DNA of 13,731 bases. It comes from CAZQEZ01 sp964592475 (GTDB lineage: Bacteria; Bacteroidota; Bacteroidia; Cytophagales; Cyclobacteriaceae). Position 1 is the stretch's first letter. Every line of letters begins with the position of its first letter. The DNA is taken from the NCBI GenBank assembly GCA_964592475.1, contig CAZQEZ010000111.1:1-13731 (forward strand), read 5' to 3'. Below the pieces are notes generated by a model, which worked only from the letters and a program-made list of their open reading frames with translations, was not told the origin of the DNA and made no database searches. The translations under genes and the position numbers were made by a program. Positions 6,441-13,676 of this stretch are shown here, one piece after another.

Positions 6441-7237
6441 TACTTTATAAAACTTGATTGCTCTGATATTCCCTCAGCATATTCCAGCACCTGATGATCA
6501 GGAATCATATCAATGGGTGAATAACAGGAAGGATTTTGTTCTTTGTATGGCTTGTTGCCCATTTTATTAAATGTGGAAATTATGGACCAACGCGGGTAAT
6601 CACTATTGTTTTTGTCGGACCGGTGTAATAAATTTCCATGGAAAAATAAAGTGTCACCTGGATTTAATTCCACGTACACCAATTCCAGTCTTTTCAATGC
6701 TTCTTCTACTATTGATAAATCGACACCTTTTTGACCTCCTGTTTTGCCATGATCTATACGCCCTATTTTGTGAGATCCTTTAATTACCTGGAGACAACCA
6801 TTTTCACGATTGGCTGGTGTTAAAGCAATCATCACACTCATCATATCAGGATATAAAAATCCATCGTGATACCAGTAGCCATAATCCTGATGCCATTCCC
6901 AGGCCCCTCCTACTTTGGGTTCTTTTTGCATCAATTTCGTATGAAAATGACACGGTTGCCCATCCAAAAGCAATTCCACTCCCTTTACCATGCGCCGGGA
7001 GCGAGCAAAGGCACTGTAAATGTTATTGTCCAAAGAATACCATAAGGCTAATTTAGTGGTATTGCCTTCCTGGTCTTCCCGGCCATAAGTATGCTTTTGT
7101 ATCACATTATCAGATTTGGCCGTGGCAAATAGCTTATCAATTTCTGTTTGCAAAAACATTTGAGGTACGATCAAATATCCATCTTCTTGATACTTTTTTT
7201 TGTCTGCTTCATTGAGCATTTTGAATTCTTCTTTCAT
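6440..7237 (-). CDS. PhyH-family Fe(II)/2-oxoglutarate-dependent dioxygenase
   Basis: The 265-aa protein matches the phytanoyl-CoA dioxygenase (PhyH) family, which includes ectoine hydroxylase and many small-molecule hydroxylases. The metal-binding facial triad is visible as H116 and D118 in WEWHQDYGYW and H205 in FFHGNLLHRSDKN. R216 (DYPRWSI) is placed to bind the 2-oxoglutarate carboxylate. The core AWEWHQD...ENGCLQVIKGSHK is complete, so the enzyme should be active and needs O2. An internal ATG at 7219 (residue 7) is an alternative start. It sits 10 bp after the MFS gene and its TAA overlaps the next ATG (TAATG). In this operon it could hydroxylate the imported compound or oxidatively demethylate it, releasing formaldehyde; both are inferences. 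Confidence 0.88.
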   Translation of the reverse strand: MKEEFKMLNEADKKKYQEDGYLIVPQMFLQTEIDKLFATAKSDNVIQKHTYGREDQEGNTTKLALWYSLDNNIYSAFARSRRMVKGVELLLDGQPCHFHTKLMQKEPKVGGAWEWHQDYGYWYHDGFLYPDMMSVMIALTPANRENGCLQVIKGSHKIGRIDHGKTGGQKGVDLSIVEEALKRLELVYVELNPGDTLFFHGNLLHRSDKNNSDYPRWSIISTFNKMGNKPYKEQNPSCYSPIDMIPDHQVLEYAEGISEQSSFIK

Positions 7238-7247
7238 ATTTTTAAGG

Positions 7248-8549
7248 TTAAAATTTTACAGATTTTATATTGGGTATACCAATTTTTATCACTATCCAGG
7301 CCAATAAATACATGAAACCGGCAATAAGGAAAATGATAAAATAGCTACCGGTAGCTTCTAAAATAAAACCTACCGCTGTAGCCACGAACATGCTACCCAA
7401 TACTGCCGAAAATGTGGAAACACCCACGACCGAAGCCACCGCTTTTTTAGGAAATAAGTCAGAAATAAGCGTGTAAACATTGGCCATCCATCCGCAATGG
7501 GATGCAGTAGCCAGACTTATTAAAGCCACACTGACCCATAGATTGGCGACTTGTGAGGCAAAAACAATGGGAACCACCCCGGCCGCACATATGAAAAGTG
7601 CGGTTTTGCGGGCTTTATTGAGTGAAAAACCAGCCTTCAGTAAACGAGAAGAAAACCAGCCCCCGCCAATACTGCCCAAATCGGCAAACAGGTAAATAGT
7701 GATGAGAGGCAAGCCTACATCAGTTAAGGTGATGCCATAATTGTTGTTTAAAAATTTTGGCAGCCAGTAAAGTAAAAACCACCAAACCGGATCGGTGAGA
7801 AATCGGGCAATACAGATAGTTAATACCTCACGCCGGAAAATTACTTCACCCCAGGAAAGTTTGACGTTGGTTTCTTCTCCGTCAGACTCAATATGCTGTA
7901 GTTCATCTTTACTAAGTTTGGGGTGGTCCTCGGGTTTACGGTAAGTGGTTAGCCAGAAAATGAGCCAAACAAAACCGACAGCGCCGGTAAAAATAAAAGC
8001 CCATTGCCAGCCAAAATTGAGAGCGATGACTGGCACCAACAGTGGTGAGACGATAGCGCCTATATTAGAACCAGCATTAAATATACCAATGGCTAGTGCC
8101 CTTTCTTTGCGGGGAAACCATTCGGCCACGGTTTTGATGGCAGCTGGAAAATTGGCTGATTCACCCAATCCAAGCATAAAACGGGCCATAGCAAAGCTCA
8201 AGGCACTGCGGGCTAATGCATGACCCATGCCAGCCAGACTCCATACAGCAACGGCAATAGAATAAATCAACCTCACGCCGAATTTATCTAACAAGTGGCC
8301 GGTAAGGATAACACCTATGCCATAAGCTGCCTGAAAAGAAGTGACTATGTAACCATAATCTACTTCAGACCAGCCATAGGCCGTTTGTAATTCAGGTGCC
8401 AAAATGCTCAGTACATGCCTATCGAGGTAATTAATGGTGGTAGCAAAAAACAATAAAGCACAAATACGCCACCGATAATTATTTTTACCTTTTAAAATAG
8501 TGGATACTTTATCGAATTGCGGAGTAAATGTTTTAGCACCTGATTGCAT
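7248..8549 (-). CDS. MFS transporter, anion:cation symporter/hexuronate (ExuT)-like
   Basis: The 433-aa protein has the length and hydrophobic pattern of a 12-helix major facilitator. The N-terminal half carries NYLDRHVLS (40-48), a motif-A loop GHLLDKFGVR (84-93) and RFMLGLGESANFPA (123-136) followed by EWFPRKERA. These are typical of the anion:cation symporter subfamily that moves hexuronates, galactonate and related sugar acids. A charged cytoplasmic loop lies around residues 203-232. It is the first gene of the eight-gene operon, 143 bp from a divergent AraC-type regulator, so it probably imports the substrate of the pathway across the inner membrane. The subfamily suggests an acidic or polyol-like sugar, but specificity cannot be read from sequence. 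Confidence 0.9.
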   Translation of the reverse strand: MQSGAKTFTPQFDKVSTILKGKNNYRWRICALLFFATTINYLDRHVLSILAPELQTAYGWSEVDYGYIVTSFQAAYGIGVILTGHLLDKFGVRLIYSIAVAVWSLAGMGHALARSALSFAMARFMLGLGESANFPAAIKTVAEWFPRKERALAIGIFNAGSNIGAIVSPLLVPVIALNFGWQWAFIFTGAVGFVWLIFWLTTYRKPEDHPKLSKDELQHIESDGEETNVKLSWGEVIFRREVLTICIARFLTDPVWWFLLYWLPKFLNNNYGITLTDVGLPLITIYLFADLGSIGGGWFSSRLLKAGFSLNKARKTALFICAAGVVPIVFASQVANLWVSVALISLATASHCGWMANVYTLISDLFPKKAVASVVGVSTFSAVLGSMFVATAVGFILEATGSYFIIFLIAGFMYLLAWIVIKIGIPNIKSVKF

Positions 8550-8571
8550 GAAATAATGTTAAAATTAACTA

Positions 8572-8586
8572 TTGAATCCGATTCAA
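8572..8586. promoter_or_regulatory. Perfect 15-bp palindrome, candidate operator for the catabolic operon
   Basis: TTGAATC-C-GATTCAA is a perfect 7-bp inverted repeat around one base. It is 23 bp upstream of the MFS start codon, in the spacer shared with the araC-like gene. It overlaps the candidate minus-strand -7 element at 8584-8591, a position suited to a repressor or to a regulator that controls initiation. AraC-family proteins more often bind direct repeats, so another dimeric regulator (for example LacI or GntR type) encoded elsewhere is equally possible. Confidence 0.5.
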
Positions 8587-8591
8587 AAATA
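8584..8591 (-). promoter_or_regulatory. Candidate -7 promoter element of the MFS-led operon
   Basis: On the minus strand 8591-8584 reads TATTTTTG, matching the Bacteroidota -7 consensus TAnnTTTG. Initiation would fall around 8575-8578, leaving a 5' leader of about 25-30 nt. No well-placed TTTG -33 element is present at the usual spacing, so the promoter may be weak or activator-dependent. The assignment rests on the motif alone. Confidence 0.35.
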
Positions 8592-8618
8592 AAAATACAC
8601 CAAATGATATACCATCGC

Positions 8619-8626
8619 TATGTTTG
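8619..8626 (+). promoter_or_regulatory. Candidate -7 promoter element of the araC-like gene
   Basis: TATGTTTG matches the Bacteroidota -7 consensus TAnnTTTG on the plus strand and lies 66 bp before the regulator's ATG. No convincing TTTG -33 element is found at the expected distance. The rest of the divergent spacer (8550-8692) is A+T rich, and I see no cobalamin riboswitch-like structure in it. Confidence 0.35.
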
Positions 8627-8692
8627 CAAATGTTAGTGTTTTAATTGCATTTTTAAATTGCTTTTTATACTTTTAAGTAAAATAAATACTAT

Positions 8693-9556
8693 ATGCTACC
8701 GCGATTATTAAAAGTGATTCCCGATGAGGATGGTTCTATTCAGATCAGAAATGAACTGGCTCAATATTTTGCTAATCCATGGCATTTTCATCCCGAACTG
8801 GAATTGACATTAATTTTAAAAAGTACCGGAACCAGATTTGTAGGAGATAATATTGGATATTTTTCAGCTGACGACATGGTACTGATTGGCTCCAACTTAC
8901 CCCACTACTGGAAAAATGATACTTTATATTATGAAAACAAGAATAAGAAAGCCGAAGCTATAATTATTCGCTTTGCTGAAAATTTCATTGGTGAAAAGCA
9001 GTATTCACTTCCGGAAATGCTGGAATTGAAAGAGCTTTTTCTCAAAGCCAAAAGAGGCATATTGATTGAAGGAGCAACCAGAAAACTGGTAAAAAAGATG
9101 ATGGTAAAAATGCTTAATCAAAATGGATTGACCCGCTTGATTACCTTTATGCAAATTTTAAATATCATTTCTTGTTCCTCTGAAATTTCCTTCCTTACCA
9201 GCAAAGGTTTCAACTGTGATTTTAATCCTAAGCATGAAACCCGCATGAATAAAGTTTATCAATATCTTACTTTAAATTTTAAGGATAAATTGAACCTGGA
9301 AGAAATTGCCCAACAAGCTGCCATGAACCCTTCAGCATTTTCCCGCTACTTTAAGCAATGTACTGGCAAGTCTGTAACTGAATTTTTGCAAGAGTTGAGA
9401 CTTGGCTACGCTAGTAAATTATTGATTCAAACCAATAAAAACATCAGCGAAATTATTTACGAGTCCGGTTTTCAAAGCCAAACGCATTTCAATAAATTAT
9501 TTATAAAAACTAAAAAACTGACACCACTAAACTATCGAAGTAAATACCAACAATAA
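8693..9556 (+). CDS. AraC-family transcriptional regulator with N-terminal cupin domain
   Basis: The 287-aa protein has a cupin-like ligand domain (about 20-100), including HFHPELELTLILKSTGTRFVG from residue 31 and the DDMVLIGSNLPHYW stretch (60-73) typical of AraC sugar sensors. The C-terminal double helix-turn-helix spans about 185-285. The first HTH is NLEEIAQQAAMNPSAFSRYFKQ (201-222) and the second surrounds ISEIIYESGFQSQTHFNKLF (251-270). It is the only plus-strand gene in the window and is divergent from the MFS-led operon, so that operon is its most likely target. Its stop codon is separated by 1 bp from the stop of the convergent GH2-like gene. The inducer is presumably a sugar-type substrate of the pathway. 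Confidence 0.92.
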   Translation: MLPRLLKVIPDEDGSIQIRNELAQYFANPWHFHPELELTLILKSTGTRFVGDNIGYFSADDMVLIGSNLPHYWKNDTLYYENKNKKAEAIIIRFAENFIGEKQYSLPEMLELKELFLKAKRGILIEGATRKLVKKMMVKMLNQNGLTRLITFMQILNIISCSSEISFLTSKGFNCDFNPKHETRMNKVYQYLTLNFKDKLNLEEIAQQAAMNPSAFSRYFKQCTGKSVTEFLQELRLGYASKLLIQTNKNISEIIYESGFQSQTHFNKLFIKTKKLTPLNYRSKYQQ

Positions 9557-9557
9557 G

Positions 9558-12527
9558 TTATCTTAGCCTTACCACATATTCTAGAACAAAATAGCCTTCC
9601 CAGGCAGGTTGAAAGCTCCAGGGCTGCAATTGAGTAACTGTTCTTCCTGCTGGCAAATTGGCTTGATATAACCTGCTACTAATAAAATTTCCCGATAGAT
9701 CTTTAACCAATATGGTTAAGTCCACTTTCCTTTGCTCTCCGATATTATGGATCATAGGATAAATCTGGTCATCCGGGCCGATTACGATATCAACATTATG
9801 GCTTCCTGCCAACACCTTTTGAAAAGTCATTTTCATGGCATGATACGCTAATTTGGCATGACCGTGATAATCAACCAATGGTTTCTTATAAGTGGCGGTA
9901 TTTGGTCCCCCACGTAAATTACACCAGCTTAGTCCATCAAAATCAAGCCATCTTTTTTTTCTGTAAGCTTCTACTACTGTCAGCGCCTGCCAGGCTTGAC
10001 TCTCTTGCCATTCACTAAAGTTTAATACCCTACCTATACTGCCCATATCATAATCCTTTTCGTAAGAGTATAATTTATAATATGGTTTACCTCTTAACAA
10101 ATTCCAATTAGGCTGACCAATGGCTTCTTCATTTTCATAATCAAAGTAAGCATGAGTCTCACTATCGAGATAACTTCGGCGAATATCACCCGGAATAGCC
10201 GCTTCTAATTCTCTATCAAATGATTCCGGAAATCTCCTGATACTGCTCCATTCGCGACCATAAGCCAGGGTTTGCTCCATATTTCCACGAGCCACCATTT
10301 TGCCTCGCCACGATGGATAGGTATTGTCCAGATCATGAGCATTTTTGAGGGTGGATTGCGGATGCTTAAATGCTCCATTCATCCGGGCCACATCGGCAGT
10401 AGGTGAAATTAAACGGCTCGAGTCTACCTGATAAATTGTATGATAAACTTTTTCAAACCAGTTCATGTGAAAGGTAGGGTGATTGCCCACTTGCCAAATA
10501 ATGATGCTTGGATGGTTTCTTAAAGCTTTAACATATTTTGGCAGTCCATTAAAATCATAATCATCGGGTTCATGAGTTCTGATCCATGCGGGAGTTTGCC
10601 ACAAAAACATGATGCCCATTTGATCGCCGATCATGGCCAGCCGCCGATCGTTCACGCCAGCATAGGTTTGGTCATGCACACTCATCCGGATGGCATTACC
10701 GTTCATTTTCTTTACACTGAGAATGGTCTCGATCCATTTCTCCATGGGCGGGCTGAACATGTTTTTAGAAATATTTTCCAACGGATAATCATGGTTGAAC
10801 ACAAGCGGCCCTAAAATCATTTCGGGTTTATTATTGATACGGAATGTACCTCCTTCCTGACTGATGGTTCTGATGCCAGTAGTGATTACATAATCGTCGA
10901 TTACCGTGTTGTTATTTTCATCCAGCAAGGACACGGTTAATTTATACAAATTGGGATACTCGCTGGACCATAGTTGGGGATTGGCTATGTCAATGTTTTG
11001 TTGCCAAAGTTGCTCAGGACCTTTGACAAGATTTACTTCAGTTATCTCCTCACCGGCGATGATTGCGCTTTCCTCCGGATACCAGGGTTGAAGTCGTGTA
11101 CGCAACTTCCCATGGAATCCATTTTCACCGGTGGCATGAGTCTTTACATTTACCTTCAACTTTGCCGAAGATCCAATTTCTTCAGTGAAAGCATATACAT
11201 CGGCAATATGATTATGATTGACCAATTCCAAATCGATTAATCCAGCGAACCAGCCTGTCCAAAGGTCGGTATTCATATGGTACTGCGCCGAGTCTACCTG
11301 GAAAGGTGCGACTTTTATGGCAACTACATTTTTATCATTGGCCCGTAAAAATCGGGTTACCTCTATTTTTTCCGGGTATCGGCCAACCTTTTTCACCATT
11401 TTACCATTGATGAAAATTTCGGCTTGCGGTCTCACCGTTTCCACTTTTAAATAAGCCCTTTGCAAATTATTAATTTCAAAAGTTTTGCGCAAATAAAGTG
11501 TCTCACCCTTGTTTCTTTCTCCTCCATGCGCGTACCTTCTGTAAGGGACTACTGGCCATTGGCTATCATCAAAAATTATTTTTTCGAAACCATCCGGATC
11601 AGGTGTTATTTCAAAATCCTGATCTATAAAAGTTTTACCCTGGTAAGGATAGGTGCGGGATTCAGGTTCAATAATTTCATATCCTACTCCCCATAGATCA
11701 TCCAAAACAAGCAATTCGGAAGTGGTAATCGATAAACTCTCTATTTTTTTTATTGAAGATGGCAATTGAACGAAATCGGCCAACAGCATATCATCCACAT
11801 AAAAATTGAAGCTGCCGGATTCTAAATCAATCTCCATTTGCAATTTGTAAAACTGACCTGGCTTGTAATTCCCCCCATATACTTTTTCTCCGTTTAAGGA
11901 GTAATAAAACGAACCGTTGTTGGCCATACCAACCGCAAAGCCATTGGCTATGGTGAAAGTAGCTTCTAATAGTTCTTCCGGGCTTTTTGCTTTCCAACTG
12001 AGTTGCAGACGCCAATCTTGTGGCAAAAATGTTTGAGTAAGTTCTGCATTATTATCAATCACCAAAGCACCGTCTTCAATGGAAACACCTGGTTTTTGAC
12101 TCCAGGTATCCAGTTGCTTTTTTTCCGTTTCATTTAGATCTGGTCGATAGGAGGTGTATTTCCAGTCGTCCATAGGTATTACCTGCCGCACTTCCGGTAA
12201 AGGTTGTGCCTTGATTGTTTTACATGCCACCTCAATTTCCTCCGGCAATACAACCTTCGTGTCTAAGAAAGGATCATTGAAAAACATTTTACCATAGTCA
12301 GCAAATTTTTTCAGGTATTCTACCCTCTGTTCTGTATCAAATATTGCAGTTTCACCTTTAAAATCTGTTTCACCATTTGCATTGGGGTTTTTGGAAAAAT
12401 ATCGTAATTCAAATGATTTTGAAATTGGCTGAGCTATTAATTGATTACAGGCGAAAAATAAAATAGCAGAAACTAATAAGCGGTTGTATATTTTTTTCAT
12501 TATTCTCTTAATTGCTTCTTTTTTCAT
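9558..12527 (-). CDS. Exported GH2-like protein with altered catalytic acid/base and an extra N-terminal region
   Basis: The 989-aa product begins with a signal peptide. The ATG at 12527 overlaps the upstream stop as ATGA; an internal ATG at 12500 (residue 10) would give a more classical signal, MKKIYNRLLVSAILFFAC. Residues ~34-130 are a family-specific N-terminal region, and ~140-285 look like a concanavalin-type sugar-binding fold. GH2 sandwich and Ig-like domains follow (~295-555), then a TIM barrel (~560-900) and a C-terminal beta domain. The barrel has the GH2 pattern RNHPSIIIWQVGN (670-682), but the acid/base Glu is replaced by His (H683; codon 10479-10481, CAC). A candidate nucleophile Glu remains as E790 in YLDSETHAY. 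It may be a non-classical glycosidase, or a binding or lyase-like relative. Its substrate is presumably a glycoside related to the neighbouring pathway. GH2 clan membership is strong; activity is uncertain. Confidence 0.82.
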   Translation of the reverse strand: MKKEAIKRIMKKIYNRLLVSAILFFACNQLIAQPISKSFELRYFSKNPNANGETDFKGETAIFDTEQRVEYLKKFADYGKMFFNDPFLDTKVVLPEEIEVACKTIKAQPLPEVRQVIPMDDWKYTSYRPDLNETEKKQLDTWSQKPGVSIEDGALVIDNNAELTQTFLPQDWRLQLSWKAKSPEELLEATFTIANGFAVGMANNGSFYYSLNGEKVYGGNYKPGQFYKLQMEIDLESGSFNFYVDDMLLADFVQLPSSIKKIESLSITTSELLVLDDLWGVGYEIIEPESRTYPYQGKTFIDQDFEITPDPDGFEKIIFDDSQWPVVPYRRYAHGGERNKGETLYLRKTFEINNLQRAYLKVETVRPQAEIFINGKMVKKVGRYPEKIEVTRFLRANDKNVVAIKVAPFQVDSAQYHMNTDLWTGWFAGLIDLELVNHNHIADVYAFTEEIGSSAKLKVNVKTHATGENGFHGKLRTRLQPWYPEESAIIAGEEITEVNLVKGPEQLWQQNIDIANPQLWSSEYPNLYKLTVSLLDENNNTVIDDYVITTGIRTISQEGGTFRINNKPEMILGPLVFNHDYPLENISKNMFSPPMEKWIETILSVKKMNGNAIRMSVHDQTYAGVNDRRLAMIGDQMGIMFLWQTPAWIRTHEPDDYDFNGLPKYVKALRNHPSIIIWQVGNHPTFHMNWFEKVYHTIYQVDSSRLISPTADVARMNGAFKHPQSTLKNAHDLDNTYPSWRGKMVARGNMEQTLAYGREWSSIRRFPESFDRELEAAIPGDIRRSYLDSETHAYFDYENEEAIGQPNWNLLRGKPYYKLYSYEKDYDMGSIGRVLNFSEWQESQAWQALTVVEAYRKKRWLDFDGLSWCNLRGGPNTATYKKPLVDYHGHAKLAYHAMKMTFQKVLAGSHNVDIVIGPDDQIYPMIHNIGEQRKVDLTILVKDLSGNFISSRLYQANLPAGRTVTQLQPWSFQPAWEGYFVLEYVVRLR

Positions 12528-13597
12528 TTCATGTCCCGGTTATCCAGTTGTATATCAGACATTTTATGGTAAAGCCCGGGAATTTTATTGGTAATAGAAA
12601 TCATCATATAAAGTGAAATCAAGCCACTATCTTCATGGGCAGTAAGAAATAGTCGTCCATCATTTGAAAAATCAATGTATTCCGTACGGGGAGTAGGTAT
12701 GGTATGTACCATATCCATGTCGCTCATGCGGTAAATACGTATTTGATGGTCATGCCCTCCGGAAAATAAATACTGACCATCGGGTGTAAATTCTATGGCT
12801 TCTAATTTATAAGGTTCATAAAATGTCTTCACTAATTTTCCTGACTCCACGTCGAATATTTTCACTTGATTGTTAAATCCCGCAGCGGCCAATAATTTTT
12901 CGTCCCTGGTCATGCGGGTAGATTTAATCGAACCATCCAATCCCGGGAAATCAGTTAAAACTTCGAGTCCATCTACTTTGATCATTTTAGCAAAACCAAT
13001 TTTGCCATTGGGCGTATCAATATTTCCACCCACAACTACTTTTTCATCATTTTTGGTGAACTGGATAGAATTTATGGTAGAGCCAACATTTACAATACCT
13101 ATTGTTTCATAAGTGGCGGTATTCCAGAGGAACAAATCGCCATCTTCGGTACCGGCAGCTAATATTTTACCGTTGTGGGACCAGGCGATACCATCCAGAC
13201 CACTGGGATGCTCCAACACTTTTACTTCTTCTCCCTGCTCGGTAGTCCAGATCCTGACCATGAAGTCTTCCCCCCCAGTGGCAATGTGTTTTGCATCGTG
13301 CGAAAAGGTTACACATTCCACTTCCGATTCGTGCGTTTTTTCCCAAAGCAATGCACCGTCGGCGGTACGCCAAAGCATTACCGCGTAACCAAACTTAGCT
13401 CCGGAAACAATCAACTTACTATCGGCACTTATTTCTGCAGCCTCAACTGAACGTAGCCCTTCGGAATAGTCACCTACCCTGTGCCAGATATTTTGAATGA
13501 TAGGAATATCTTTGGGATACATGCTGGGTAAATTACTCTGTGCAAAAGTGAAGGAAGAAATGATCATTAAAACTGTTAGTAAAGCTATGTTATTCAT
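12524..13597 (-). CDS. Exported WD40-repeat beta-propeller protein
   Basis: The 357-aa product has a signal peptide (MNNIALLTVLMIISSFTFAQ, residues 1-20), then WD40-like repeats across about 45-335. Visible repeat ends include AVMLWRTADG, MVRIWTTEQG, DLFLWNTATY, QVKIFDVESG and QIRIYRMSDM. These suggest a single propeller of about seven blades. There is no catalytic domain, so it probably acts as a periplasmic or surface scaffold or binding protein. Its TGA overlaps the ATG of the GH2-like gene (ATGA), so the two are translated together and may form a complex. It is the first gene after a terminator, so it should start a new transcript, although I do not see a convincing promoter in 13598-13647. 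Confidence 0.85.
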   Translation of the reverse strand: MNNIALLTVLMIISSFTFAQSNLPSMYPKDIPIIQNIWHRVGDYSEGLRSVEAAEISADSKLIVSGAKFGYAVMLWRTADGALLWEKTHESEVECVTFSHDAKHIATGGEDFMVRIWTTEQGEEVKVLEHPSGLDGIAWSHNGKILAAGTEDGDLFLWNTATYETIGIVNVGSTINSIQFTKNDEKVVVGGNIDTPNGKIGFAKMIKVDGLEVLTDFPGLDGSIKSTRMTRDEKLLAAAGFNNQVKIFDVESGKLVKTFYEPYKLEAIEFTPDGQYLFSGGHDHQIRIYRMSDMDMVHTIPTPRTEYIDFSNDGRLFLTAHEDSGLISLYMMISITNKIPGLYHKMSDIQLDNRDMK

Positions 13598-13647
13598 TAA
13601 AAAAGTATTTGTACATTAATTAATATTGATATTTTAAAAAGCATAAG

Positions 13648-13672
13648 CGGTGGGATTTACGAAATCCCACCG
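13648..13672 (-). terminator. Intrinsic terminator after the T9SS-cargo gene
   Basis: A perfect 11-bp stem (CGGTGGGATTT with AAATCCCACCG) encloses a 3-nt loop. It starts 4 bp beyond the stop codon of the gene entering from the right edge. On the minus strand the stem is followed within 8 nt by TTTTT. The plus-strand flank is also T-rich, so the element could work in both directions. It separates the right-edge gene from the WD40/GH2 unit. Confidence 0.75.
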
Positions 13673-13676
13673 TTAT

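Noticed and set aside
8572..8586. Palindrome as a transcription terminator
   Set aside because: Seven A+T-rich pairs around a 1-base centre leave no workable loop, and it lies upstream of a start codon rather than after a gene.
8550..8692. Cobalamin riboswitch upstream of the corrinoid operon
   Set aside because: The spacer is short and A+T rich, and I cannot find the conserved B12-box or a multi-stem arrangement; the predicted leader is only about 25-30 nt.
10572..11696. Series of plus-strand 60-90 aa frames opposite the GH2-like gene
   Set aside because: No recognisable domains; they lie antisense to a well-supported 989-aa protein.
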